Source: Isoetes taiwanensis (lineage: Eukaryota > Streptophyta > Lycopodiopsida > Isoetales > Isoetaceae). Taken from it: a DNA stretch of 64,000 bases. The first letter of the stretch is position 1; every line of letters starts with the position of its first letter. Positions 22,750 to 33,479 of the stretch are shown here, one piece after another. The notes under the pieces are model-generated. The model saw nothing but the letters and a program-made list of their open reading frames with translations. It searched no databases and was not told the DNA's origin. The position numbers and the translations under genes were made by a program. Where the stretch lies: contig JAJEKV010000073.1 of NCBI GenBank assembly GCA_021234155.1, positions 2,514,001-2,578,000 on the forward strand. The letters are read 5' to 3'.

Positions 22750-23225
22750 ACAGCAGCACAAGCGGATGGGCAGAGTCATGCTCCTTGGAGACTTCAATGC
22801 GCGGACAGGGGTGGAACAGGCCATGCGGCTGGACCCCCTCGCGGATGACGTGCTGCAGTTGCATCCCGCAGAGGCAGCTTGCACACGGCACTCAGATGAC
22901 AGTCAGGTCACCCTCTTCGACAGACAATTGCTCCTGATGTGCGGTATCTTTGACCTGCTCATATGCAATGGCCTACCACAATGGCCCTCTTCCCACGGGT
23001 ACACTTGCAGACAGGACAATCACGGCGGCAGAACTAGTGTCGTGGGATTATGTCATAGTGGCTGCGCAGGATGTACACCTTGTCAGCCATTTTCACGTCG
23101 GCACGGACAGTCGGGACGAGGAGGCCGACTCAGATCACCTCCCACTCTATGTGAAGGCGGCACGGCCCGGCCGCTCTGACCCCCCTGGTGGCGGTACCTA
23201 TCATAAATGCGAAGAGCTACTTTAG
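22750..23225 (+). pseudogene. LINE-type endonuclease (EEP) domain fragment
   Basis: The frame at 22766 gives GRVMLLGDFNARTGVEQA, then FDRQLLLMCGIFDLLICNGL and SSHGYTC. After a shift near 23020 the frame at 22950 continues with SWDYVIVAAQDVHLVSHFHV and SDHLPLYV. The motif order GDFNARTG ... NG ... T ... WDYVI ... SDHLPL is that of the endonuclease/exonuclease/phosphatase domain of non-LTR retrotransposons, where it nicks target DNA. No RT follows. The stretch is clearly richer in G+C than its surroundings. A degraded second copy lies at 48085-48540. Confidence 0.65.
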
Positions 23226-23955
23226 CTGGAATTTAAGCAATGATTTGAAGCAGAATGGATACCGTAATTGTATCCGATCTTCCTTTTAATTTGAGCAGGC
23301 AATTCTTAATTTCTGAATTTAATTGTATATGTCAGCATCTAAAGGCATATTCGGTTTTATATTAGTCTCAAAATATTCTTTGGTGTACAATTTGTCAATG
23401 GTAACAAAGTGTTTGAAGAAGCAAAATATTGCCATTATTGGTTGTAACATTAGAAGCTTAATGTTGCATGCATATGGACTCTATATGCCAAGGTGCAACA
23501 TCAATGATATTTTGTTATGCTCATCTCACTTAGCAAAGTCTTGTGTTTTTAATAAACAATTAAGCTACCCCCTGTAGATGCGGCTCTCCCATCATACCAC
23601 GATGGGAGAGCAACCCCTTCCGAAGTTACGGGGCTATTTTTGCCTGCCCCAGATCATCGATTCTTCGATTGATGGTTGGCATCGGTTCAGTTCTCTAGTT
23701 CATTCCACAGCAGCGTCTGCGATATCCTACTTAAGAATCTTGTCATATGTCATTGTAAGATTAATTGGGCAAGGTTGCACTCAATAGACACTTATATGCA
23801 CCTTACGAACCTGGCATGCAACGTCTAGGATGTAATGTTATTTATCCTTATCCCATTAACATATTTGAGTTCAAATAAAGCTAGAGCTCTATAACTAGCA
23901 TTTATAAAATTCAAAGATCATTTTCTCACATTTTGTTTGCTATGGACTAACCACA
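23226..23955. other. Non-coding stretch with one perfect hairpin
   Basis: AT-rich with no recognisable gene. It holds a perfect 11-bp stem at 23582-23610 (gctctcccatc / gatgggagagc around a 7-base loop). Whether it contains the missing 3' end of the Ty3 element to the right cannot be decided. Confidence 0.45.
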
Positions 23956-25272
23956 TTAGCGGTATCCAGTATAACCTTCTTCAACTGACTTTACATGGAA
24001 CACAGGATGGATCCCAACTTCTTGCGGTAAGTTCGACTCATATGTTGTTTCCTCGATCCTTCTAGTGATCCTAAAAGGTCTAGCATACTGCGGAGTAAGC
24101 TTGGGTACTTGCCCCTTAATCAAGGGCCGCAAGGTATTCATTCTTAGTGCAGAAGGATAAACAACTCTTAAGAAGACATAATCACCTTCCTCATAAGAGA
24201 TATCAAGTTTATGCTTATTAACAGACATTCGTACCCTATCTTGAGCCTTTCGCAAAGCTTGCTTGCATTGCCTCAGTATTGCATCCATATCATGGAGCAT
24301 ATGTACTGCAACTTCGGTCTTGTGGTACTTATGCATACCCGAATAAGCCCTCGGATTTTGACCCATCATAGCCACAAAGGGAGTCATCCGAATTCCCATA
24401 TGATGGCTATTATTGTAAGCAAATTCTAGGTAATGTAGATAATCCTCCCATCTAGACTGCTTTTCATGGACAAAACTTCGCAACATATCCTCTAGGATCA
24501 TGTTTATTCGATTCGGTTTGCCCACCTCTCTGTGGATAATTTCCACTACTCATGTACAATTGCATCTTTAATCCTTTCATGAGATCTCTCCAAAAGTGAC
24601 CCGGTGTCTCGACCACTTACAATAGACAAGGGAAGTCCATAAGTTGGAAATATATATTGCATATAGGCAACCGCTACATCATGTCCCGTAGCCTCCCCTC
24701 TTAATGCTATAAACTTAGCATACTTGGTTAACCGATCCACTACTATCAAAATTTGAGTATATTGCCTCGCGGTTCTGGGCAATGCGACTATAAAATCTAT
24801 ACTCACGCTCTCTCATCGTTCATTTGGTATAGGAAGAGGTTGTAATAATCCCGGGGTTTTTCCATGATCAGCCTTTACAGCTTGACACCAAGCAGTGGGC
24901 TACCAAGTCCTTGACTTGATCTTGCAATCCTGGCCAGTAGTAGAATCTCTTAACTAATTCATAAGTTTTCCATTCATCTCTATACCCAGCTTACGGTGTA
25001 TCATGGTGCTCATGCAAAATTGATTCCCTAAGATTCCCACTCAAAAGAACATAAATCCTTTTTTTGTAAAAATGCAATCCTTCTTGCTCAGTCCACAGCT
25101 CCTCGAGCTTGACTACTGTCAGATCTTGTTGATCCTCGGGATATGCATCTTTTATCCTTTGCATAAGATCATTTGCCAAGGTTGTTGGAGTATTTATATG
25201 CTTAACCCTTGATAACGCGTGGGCATGGATTATTCTTTCCAGGCGTATGCTCAATGGTAAAATAAAACTCAT
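23956..25272 (-). pseudogene. Integrase, Ty3/gypsy copy 1
   Basis: Three minus-strand frames, 25272-24991, 24806-24546 and 24546-23956, cover the zinc-binding, catalytic and C-terminal regions. Visible motifs are VSIDFIVALPRTARQYTQIL with the first catalytic Asp, IVSGRDTG with the second, and NRINMILEDMLRSFVHEKQS, where the usual catalytic Glu of the QTE block is replaced (GKPN). The C-terminal block includes YEEGDYVFLRVVYPSALRMN and HPVFHVKS. Integrase joins element cDNA to host DNA; the missing Glu and the stops between frames make this inactive. Confidence 0.75.
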
Positions 25273-25664
25273 GGAGGAAATCTAGCCATCTAGCCGGTCT
25301 CGGGCTAATCTCGGCTTGACTTTGCAAGAACCTTAACGGTTTATAGTCCGTATAGACGATAAACTTGCGCGGCTCTTTGTTCGTCCCACTACGCAAGTAG
25401 TGCCTCCAAGTTTTTAATGCATGCACAATAGCTAACAACTCTTGCTCACTAGGTTGCGTGATTCCTTTCACCAGAACTCAATTTTCGACTTTCATAAACC
25501 GCAACGTGTCCTTGCTGCACTAGCACAGCCCCCAATGCTTGCCCATAAGCGTCAGTATAGACCTCAGATGCCTCATTCAAGTCAGGCACCTTCAACACAG
25601 GACTGCTAACCAACAAGAGCATAAATTCGTCAAAAAGCCTCTTGCTGCTCTTTCCCCCACACAA
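25202..25664 (-). pseudogene. RNase H region, Ty3/gypsy copy 1
   Basis: Two overlapping frames read FDEFMLLLVSSPVLKVPDLN, then SEVYTDAYGQALGAVLVQQG, and after a shift QPSEQELLAIVHALKTWRHY and KFIVYTDYKPLRFLQSQAEI. The Asp of YTDAYG, the Glu of the EQELLA helix and the Asp of YTDYKPL match the acidic RNase H positions of Ty3 elements. One frame shift separates the halves and is shared with the other copy, so it predates the duplication or affects both equally. Confidence 0.75.
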
Positions 25665-25701
25665 AATCGTGACCTTTTTTCAAAAGCTCAGTGAGGCCAG
25701 C

Positions 25702-26438
25702 TGGTACGTATGAAGAATTTGCAACAATGAAAAACCTCAGCTTACAACCAACACTGAGACAAAGTATGATTAAATTCAATTAAACAAAAGTATTCAATCA
25801 GCTTTAAGCTGGAACAACTTGATAAGAACTCCCTTATCCACCCAACCGGGTTCAAGCATGCACAGGAAGTCGTTATCCTGTCATCATCAAAATCATCAAG
25901 AATCTTCTCTTAACAGCAGCAAGGCAATACTGGCAAGGGCTATGGCTGGTATGGCAATAGTCTGGGGCAGGACCAAGGGCGGATAGCAGCTGGGTTGGAA
26001 GCGTTAGGCAATATCAGAGATTACAAGGCTGGATCCAATGAATGAATACTGGTTTCTCCTCTTATTTATACAGACGAAATGGCCTGCTTTTGGGTTCCCT
26101 TTTAGCTTCTGATAATAGCTTGTAAAAGAAAAAGGCAAGGATAATTTGGGCAGAAGCGAAATCCGTCAGAAATAGTTTGGATGCTCCCTTTTTCAACTGC
26201 AAATAGGTAAAGGCGGACAGATAAGAACAAATCGGCTTAGAATAGAAGGGTTTCGACGTGGCTTCAGCAGATCCGACAGAACTGGATTAGTATGTGATGA
26301 TTTTTGGTCCAACAATTTGGCATCCCGTTATCAGCCGCATTATAACTTTAGACAAAATATTTTCCCTAAAGGTTTCCATACGCCCTTGCCATTAAACCCT
26401 TGCTGGCTTGAACCACTCCCCCGAGCCGCTCTGTATCA
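25702..26438 (-). repeat. 3' LTR of nested element, copy 1
   Basis: 737 bp, starting tggtacgtatgaagaattt and ending gctctgtatca. It carries a minus-strand TATA-like tataaataag (plus-strand 26061-26070). Confidence 0.85.
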
Positions 26439-26454
26439 AGTCCTTCCCTTCTTT
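26439..26454 (-). promoter_or_regulatory. Polypurine tract
   Basis: Minus strand reads aaagaagggaaggact directly upstream of the 3' LTR, the expected position of the plus-strand cDNA primer. Confidence 0.7.
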
Positions 26455-26838
26455 CAGTCGATCGTCCTCAATCGCTCTATAACCCTGAAAGAAATTGCAT
26501 CAAAACCCTTGTCATGAAAAGAGATGTGTTGGTCCTTCCCTTCTTAAGGCCAATCTCCTTTCCCTGGGAATGTTCTTCTTCTGATCCTCCAAGGCAGGGT
26601 CCGCGCTTGGACAGAAAAATCTCCATGCTGATCCATCAAGTAGGCGTCCCTCACTTGAACAGTCATGGCATCCCCAGCCCTTTCTGATATTCCAGGTAGG
26701 TTTCCACCCCTACTCGGACAGAAAGTAAATCCCTTTCTAACAAGAAAGATAGTTTCCTTCCATTAGGAAGCAATAAAAATTTTCATTCTATTCAAATAAA
26801 GAAAAATCACACATATTCAAATAGTTATGCATAACCTA

Positions 26839-28067
26839 CTAAAACTCAAGCCAAACTAAGATATATAGATGACCGATAGTTAATCGGCTTCTTTCAAACT
26901 CCCTGACTGCAGCTTTGTCAGCAGCTTTATCAGCTTTCCCATGAGAGCTATCAGATGTTTCTGCAATAGTATGCATTAACACTTTTCCTTTGTCTTCCTT
27001 GCCCTTGGGAACTTCAGTTTCAGTTTGGGACTTGCCAGTAGGTGTCTGCCTCTTTGGGCAAAAAGCTTTGAAGTGAGGTCCACCGCATATGTAGCAACCT
27101 CTTTCCGGTGCATTCGCCCGTTCCTGATTTGTACGTTGTTCCGTACTCCTGTTCCGGTTACTTGAGTCTCTGCGATCATCATTGAACCTAACTCTTTTTG
27201 CTCCATTATTATTTGCCTTGTCGGTGTCACGTTTGCCATTATTTTCTCGGGGGTAACCTTCCCATATATCATATTTTGCTCCCTTGGGATTAAACTTCCT
27301 TTCTGCGGCTTCGGCTTTCCGTACCGCTTCGTCCAATGTTTGGGGTTCAATGAGCCTAAGTTCAGCGTATAGCTCGTCCCTTAGCCCAGACATAAATTTC
27401 CTTGTTAACTCCTTATCGCTGAGACCTTCCATTTGAACCGACAGGTGGTTAAATTTGCTTGTGTACTGATAGACAGATTCTCGTTCCCCTTGTGTGAATA
27501 TATCCCATTCTCTTCGGAGGTCTACATAGTAACTTGCAGGTAAATTATGGCTTTCAAAGGCTCTTTTAAATTCCTGCCATGTTTAATCACCAGGACCATT
27601 TTCTTCCTTCCCTGCCACCAAATTCGAGCTACGTCGGTAAGATATTTATCCATTGCCTGAAGTTTCTGCAACTCAGTGGCTCCAACTCGTTCAAAAAAAC
27701 TTTCCCATGCAGCTAAGAATCCCATAACTGTAGGGGGACTCCTCTTTTCCCCTGAGAAAGTCGGCATGCCTTCCACTTTCTGCAGCCATTTAATCCTGGC
27801 CGAGGCATTAGCTGGATTAGGAGAATTTGGCGGGGAATTCGTAGGCAGCGGCGGATTAACGGGTGGAGGTTGGTTTGGAAGTGGAGGCTGGGAGTTGCTA
27901 GGTAAGAATCCGTAAAGCAAAGCTATTTGCTCCAACTTTGTTTGATAATCTTGCCCAGATGTAGGCGGTGGTAGAGCAATTTGATTAGTAATTTGCTTGG
28001 CTATAAAATCTGCGGTTCTCAACACCTGCTGGTACTGTTGATCAGAGATATTAAAGCGGTTGGCCAT
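26839..28067 (-). pseudogene. Gag of nested TR-GAG element, copy 1
   Basis: It starts MANRFNISDQQYQQVLRTAD at 28067, 28 bases inside the PBS. A Pro/Asn-rich linker is followed by the retrotrans_gag domain (FLAAWESFFERVGATELQKL; YLTDVARIWWQG), then TWQEFKRAFESHNLPASYYV and EWDIFTQGERESVYQYTSKF, and a zinc knuckle CYICGGPHFKAFC (C-x2-C-x3-H-x4-C). The frame shifts after WWQG and a TAA lies just before TWQEF (near 27583), so the protein is broken; copy 2 has the TAA too. There is no protease or RT, as expected for TR-GAG elements, which rely on partners for reverse transcription. Confidence 0.8.
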
Positions 28068-28094
28068 TGCACAGGATATGGAAATAGAATCTAA

Positions 28095-28106
28095 ACTCTG
28101 ATACCA
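28095..28106 (-). promoter_or_regulatory. Primer binding site, nested element copy 1
   Basis: Minus strand tggtatcagagt, complementary to the 3' end of plant initiator Met-tRNA except at the last base. It lies two bases from the 5' LTR end. Confidence 0.8.
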
Positions 28107-28108
28107 CT

Positions 28109-28858
28109 TGATACGTATGAAGAATTTGCAACAATGAAAAACCTCAGCTTACAACCAACACTGAGACAAAGTATGATTAAATTCAATTAAACAAAAGTAT
28201 TCAATCAGCTTTAAGCTGGAACAACTTGATAAGAGCTCCCTCATCCACCCAACCGGGTTCAAGCATGCACAGGAAGTCGTTATCCTGTCATCATCAAAAT
28301 CATCAAGAATCTTCTCTTAACAGCAGCAAGGCAATACTGGCAAGGGCTATGGCTGGTATGGCAGTAGTCTGGGGCAGGACCAAGGGCGGATAGCAGCTGG
28401 ATTGGAAGCGTTAGGCAATATCGAGAGATTACAAAATTTTGGATCCAATGAATGAATCTTGGTTTCTCCTCTTATTTATCTGAGGCAAAATGGCCTACTT
28501 CCGGGTTCCCTTTTAGCTTCTGATAATAGCTTGTAAAAGAAAAAGGCAAGGATAATTTGGGCAGAAGGGAAATCCGTCAGAAATAGTTTGGATGCTCCCT
28601 TTTTCAAGCTGCAAATAGGTAAAGGCGGACAAATAAGAACGGTCGGCTTAGAATAAAAGGGTTTCAGCGTGACGCGGCTTTCAAATGGCCAGATCCACTG
28701 GGTTAATCTGTGGCGATTTTGGTCAACAATTAAGATCCCGTTATCAAACCCGTGCATTATAACTTTAGGCAAAATATTTTCCCTAAAGGTTTCCATATGC
28801 CCTTGCCATTAAACCCTTCTTGGCTTGAACCACTCCCCGAAGGCAAGCTCTATGTCAG
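28109..28858 (-). repeat. 5' LTR of nested element, copy 1
   Basis: Direct repeat of the 3' LTR, starting tgatacgtatgaag. It is clean to about 28.43 kb and then shows many small changes relative to the three other LTR copies; the end reads gcaagctctatgtca where the others read gccgctctgtatca. Confidence 0.8.
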
Positions 28859-29083
28859 TGACCACAACTTTGGAGAACCGGGACAAATTTGTGGTAGTAT
28901 GTTGCTAATCCTAGAAAACTCCGTAACTCTGAGACGTTTTCTAGTGGGAGTGATTGCTGTACCACTTTATCTTGGCCGAATCCGGCGACACGCCTTCACC
29001 TGAAAGTATATGTCCCAAATAGGCCACTCACTGCTTTAAAGAAATCACATTTTGAGATCTTTGCATAGAGTTTATGCTTTTCG

Positions 29084-29716
29084 TTAAAATTCGAAGAACT
29101 TGTCCCAAGTGGTAGTGAAATGTTCTTCAATAGTTTGGGAGTAGATGAGAATATCATCTAAAAATACCTCTACAAACTTGTCCAAATGCACTGAGAATAC
29201 CTGATTCATTCGCCGCATAAACATTGCGAGAGCATTTATAAGACCAAACGGCATAACCAAAAACTCATAATGACCGTGATGAGTTTTGAATGCAATTTCA
29301 AATTCACCCCCCTCCCGAATTTTAATCTGATGATATCCGCTTCGAGGTCTTCGCCTTGAACCATTTTGCTCCACCAAGATGATCCAGAATATCATCAACT
29401 CGGGATAAAAGATATCTATCCTTTATAGTTGCTTTGTTAAGTGCCCGGTAATCTATGAACATCCGCATAGTACCGTATTTTTTCTTAACCAGCAACACGG
29501 GACTCGCAAAAGGTGATTTACTTGGGCGTAAAAACCTTTGCTCAATATCTCTTTCACTTGTTTTTTAACCTCTTCAAGTTCTAGAGGACTTAATTGGTAC
29601 GGTGCACGAGCCATAGGCCTAACCCCAGGTTCAAGCTCAATTTCGTGCTCTACACCCCGTGAGGGTGGTGGCCCCTCCGGTAACTCTTTTGGAAACACAT
29701 CACCGAAAGTATTCAA
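29084..29716 (-). pseudogene. Reverse transcriptase, Ty3/gypsy copy 1
   Basis: N-terminal frame 29716-29453 ([37 protein letters not shown]) and palm frame 29398-29084 ([52 protein letters not shown]). FLDD is the polymerase Asp pair. The stretch between them is broken by extra changes absent from copy 2 (54321-54821 is one open frame there). Confidence 0.75.
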
Positions 29717-30040
29717 AAGACCTTTCAGTCTTTGGTCTACTTTCAGAATTTACCCCAGTGTTAACAACAAGCGAGTTACATGATTTGACAATCAAATCAT
29801 TATTCCTCAAATACATCAAAGAAAGAGCATTTGTACTAACTTTGAAAATCCTTTTAGTTTGAGTGGCTGACATAAGTTTACCAGGCTCCACATATGGTAA
29901 GCCTTGAACACTAACTACTTCACTTGATGGCGGGGTTGAAAATCGGGTGTGTGTTGGCCATAGAATTTGTGGCTCAAAGATCTTGTAACCATTTCATGCC
30001 TACATGACATCATAACGCTTCAACTTAGAAATGTCTAAAT

Positions 30041-30298
30041 CTATGCACATACTCCAAGCAAATACCCCCGTGCTTGCTCCTTGTGATGCTGAGTTTGTGG
30101 TCTGGTCTCAGACTCAATCACATACGAAGCTACCTCGCTCAAATCCAGCCCCAGATCGCGCATTAAATCTGCCGAGATAAAATTATGAGTGCTTCCAGAA
30201 TCAATCAAAACAATCACGCTTTTGTCATTGATTCTACCTAGCAATCTTATAATCTTATCTACATAAGAACGTGAAGTAGGGTTCACCACTTCTTTCAT
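30041..30298 (-). pseudogene. Aspartic protease region, Ty3/gypsy copy 1
   Basis: IRLLGRINDKSVIVLIDSGS followed by THNFISADLMRDLGLDL shows the D-S-G active-site triad of a retroviral-type protease that would process Gag-Pol. The frame is cut short on the left by poor sequence; copy 2 extends further (55347-55652). Confidence 0.75.
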
Positions 30299-30299
30299 A

Positions 30300-31757
30300 G
30301 CAATAACTGATAATGCCTCAACCTCTGGCTTATCATTTTATTTATGGCGCTAGCCAACCTTTTCTGGGTTCGGTAAATTCCCAGGCAAAGTGTCCTATCA
30401 CCCCGCATCAATAACACCCCTTGGGTTTATCCATTTTGGTATCACCTTCCATGGTCTTGCCCCTATTGGACTTATCCTTGAAATCATTCTTCTGCTTCTT
30501 AGAAGGAGCAGATCCTTGAGAGGTTCTACTGGCCCTTTTTGCTTTCTAATTAGCAAAGTTCTGTCCCTTCTTGGATTCCTCCCTTCCTACCAGCCTTCCG
30601 TGCAATCTCAATAGCTGAAGCTCAAAATTAGCGGTGTTCTCGCCTCAGAACAAAATGTGTACGAATGCTAGCATTTTTTGCATTCATTTATGAAATGATC
30701 TACGCATTATCCCGCAAAGAATCTCGGTGAAACGTGAAATAGTGCCTTAAGCTCGGCCATATAATCCCCAGAGACCTCACCTGAGTGAGCTCTTTCAATT
30801 GTATGAGCGCATGACGTCAGTCATGGTGAGGTGCATACTAATGCTCCGAACAAGCGACAAAATCCTCCCTCAAGTTGACCTCGACCATTGTCCATGGGAT
30901 GTCCCATGCAGCTTCACTACCCTTCAACTTCGTGGTGGCATACATAAGCCGGGCATCTCGCCTTTCTTGGTGGTTTGTAAATACGATTTCGATGCGATTG
31001 AACTGAAGTGCATTGCCTCGCCAGGCATGACATCTTTTGCCATAGAAGTCCCAAGGCATTTTCCCACCTCTGGGGACTTAATCTCTTCACCAAAAAGTTT
31101 CCCCAGGGATTCCTCTGGATGAGCAACATCTTCCACGACATCCTGAGTCACTGGTTCATTGTCCAGCCCAGAGTCCATCCCTAATAGTACTCTAGGTCCC
31201 GGACGTGCAATATCGTGAGGAATATCATGGTTTGCCCCTAGAGCGATGGGAATCCCTGACCACAAGTAGAAGCGTTTCCGTGCATTTCTTAAACGAAGTT
31301 CCCGAGCATTGTCTTCAGCAGCCCACTTCTACAAATTCTCTTGCATCAATCCTAGGTATTTCCCGAACTTGGTTTGTTGGGTTCTTATCTCATTCAGCTC
31401 CTAGTCAAGCGGTTGATACGACTTTCATTACCATCGAGTAACTTTTCACTTACCATACCCCCAAAATTACTTGATCTCGGGCATTCTAGGCATTACCAAT
31501 ACCGGTGTCATTTTGCATTACCCATATTAGCATTTGCGCGGGTATGTTGACAAACCTATAGGAGCAAATGCTGCGGGCGCAAAGATCCGAGGGTGCTTCC
31601 ATCTCAAACTCGGACTCGGTTCATCATCCGGATGAATGTCCTCGAGGGCGGGTATTATGCCCTCTTCAGGCGGTTGCACATCTGGCAATCCGTCAATGGG
31701 TCCTGCTAGTACACTCCGGCACGGTTTTGTCATCTTTGCTCGATACCCACTTTGTTA
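30300..31757 (-). pseudogene. Gag region, Ty3/gypsy copy 1, heavily corrupted
   Basis: Collinear with the copy 2 gag (about 55650-57094). Short frames such as 31733-31527 (GPIDGLPDVQPPEEGIIPAL) and 31265-30924 are recognisable but shifted many times. The PBS, present in copy 2, reads ctcgataccc here. The damage pattern is that of unpolished sequence. Confidence 0.6.
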
Positions 31758-33479
31758 CTACGGTGAAATTTCAAGCCCAAATTTTGCCCTTGGATGAAAT
31801 CAAATCGACTACTCGTTACATCATGGAACCCGCACCCCCCACACCGATTATTAGTTCATTTGTTCAAGCCCGATTTTCAAGCACCGAACTGTTTTACAAT
31901 ACAAAATTTAATCCAACCCGGAAATTCCGCCCCATAGACATCATGTTGAATCTGGTTGCAACCTCAAGCTCTTTTGCCGGCAGCCTTGATCAATCCAACC
32001 GCAAACAAATTGCAAACACAAAGGGCTCGAGACTACTCAATTGTTAATGCGAATGGGGTTTGCTTTCGAAAATCCACCCTATGCTCCACTTAATCAGCCA
32101 CGACAAAGGTCTACTTGCTCAAATTGATTCTTCCAATGACCCACAAAACATTCTTTTCTCCCCATCCCTAATTATTCTAACTCTTATATAATAGCAACTA
32201 GGATGCCACACTCGTGTACTGGTAAAAATCCGACCCTTAGGGCACGATTTATGGCCCCGATCGAGCCCAAAGCTTGAGTTGCATGGCTGTTATGGCTGCC
32301 TCATATCGAACCGATAACAAAGCCTTCCAAATCGAGTTCTTCATGGGATTTCCCATTCATTGAACTCAACCAATAGGCTTATGCCACATGGCCCCTTTGA
32401 CATTTAATTTAATGCCAACTTATCTTACCAAACATTTTCCACTACACATTAATGCAAAACACCCATTATACTAGTAACAACCATTGGTATCAAGCACCTT
32501 TTACTTCTACAACTAAGATTATTACTTAATATTAGTGTCCCTAGATCTTGATATTGGTCGCCCGAACAATATTTGTTCCTTTATTCTATATTATGTCACC
32601 ATAGACCGACAAATCAACAAGGTCCATTAATTACAACTACGAAAGAATGCAATCCAACAATTACCCCCATGCTCATGGACGCCCATCAAGGGCCCCGATT
32701 CCGTATACCCTTTGGGAATTTATAACATTCAAAAAGCCACTTTCATCGTGCATGATGTTCACCAATTGTTATTTCAAATAAAGATTAAGCATGATTTCAT
32801 TAATTAGAGAAATTTGGAATTCTCGCTACATGAAATAGGTTAGCTGTAGCCATACAAAGGTAAAAACCGCTACCAACCGAAAGTAAAAGTTTGGCGTTTT
32901 GCACAAATTTCGCAAATGATTCAAAGGTTCTAAAATATAATTTTTATACCATGCAAAAGGTCCATCGCCAAAGAGAATGGTAGAGGAATGCTCAAACTTG
33001 TCGCAAGAATCGCGAACACGATGCTTCGCACCGGAAGGGAGACAAAATTATGAGCCTTTTAAATTAATCTACAAGCGTTAGCAAAGTTGATGTGACAATG
33101 AAGTCGGGGGATCGGGGTTGAGTTCAGGCTAGAAGCTCCTGTCTAATTTGATCGGTTGTTATAATCATGTATTGAGAATATTATGGATGGTGAAATCTTT
33201 GAATGTTGTAGTCTTGATGGATAAGAATGTGTCATTTCCCAATTTTGCTAAATGGAAGATTAAATTCTTCACCCGGTGTGTAACTTTGCAATGTTTTCTT
33301 TAGACCAATTAAGATCTAGCCTTAAAGTTTAAAGAATGAAGATTTGAGTTGCTAGAGGAGGGATCAACTCCTCACGACAACTTGGGATTTTTGTCAAAAT
33401 TTGCACTAATTCTAGGTTGATAGTATAGGTGAGAAATTGAATCTTCCTTTTTGCGGTGTAGTTGACACACTCAAAAGTC

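Larger units (their letters stand above)
25702..28858 (-). mobile_element. Gag-only LTR retrotransposon (TR-GAG type), copy 1, nested
   Basis: A complete non-autonomous element of about 3,157 bp. The 3' LTR is 25702-26438 and the 5' LTR 28109-28858, in direct orientation; both begin tg(g/a)tacgtatgaag and end ...tatca, though the end of the right LTR is corrupted here. There is a PBS at 28095-28106 and a polypurine tract beside the 3' LTR (26439-26454). Only gag lies inside. It is inserted in the Ty3 pol gene between RT and RNase H. Flanks ccagc (left) and gcagc (right, in copy 2) suggest a 5-bp target duplication with one mismatch. LTR TATA-like boxes are at 26061-26070 and the equivalent site in the right LTR. 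Confidence 0.85.
7768..33057. repeat. 25.3-kb unit, copy 1
   Basis: Copy 1 of a head-to-tail duplication. It begins with aattaatctacaag near 7770 and ends with gacaaaattatgagcctttt at about 33053, where copy 2 starts again with aattaatctacaag. Sequence quality appears clean to about 28.4 kb and poor from there to the junction. Confidence 0.85.
23956..33057 (-). mobile_element. Ty3/gypsy retrotransposon, copy 1, interrupted and 3'-truncated
   Basis: It reads right to left: 5' LTR (from about 31758 rightward; its outer end is not fixed because no second LTR is seen), PBS remnant, gag (about 31735-30300), protease (30298-30041), RT (29716-28860), then a nested 3.16-kb element, RNase H (25664-25202), and integrase (25272-23956). 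The gag-protease-RT-RNase H-integrase order defines Ty3/gypsy. No matching 3' LTR is found left of 23956, so the 3' end is lost or unrecognised. The LTR holds a minus-strand TATA-like box at about 32183-32192. Everything right of about 28.4 kb is poor-quality sequence; the copy at 49292-58427 is better for that half. Confidence 0.8.

Noticed and set aside
27676-27915. Plus-strand Gly-rich ORF of 79 codons opposite the nested gag
   Set aside because: It is the antisense shadow of the Pro/Asn-rich linker of gag; the minus-strand domains and PBS fix the real strand.
25702-28858. Nested element as part of the Ty3 element's own gag-pol
   Set aside because: It has its own LTR pair, PBS and polypurine tract and interrupts the RT-RNase H region; the Ty3 element has a different gag to the right.
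29538-29862. Plus-strand ORFs of 81 and 67 codons (also at 54861-55185)
   Set aside because: Antisense to the Ty3 RT N-terminal region, with no family resemblance.
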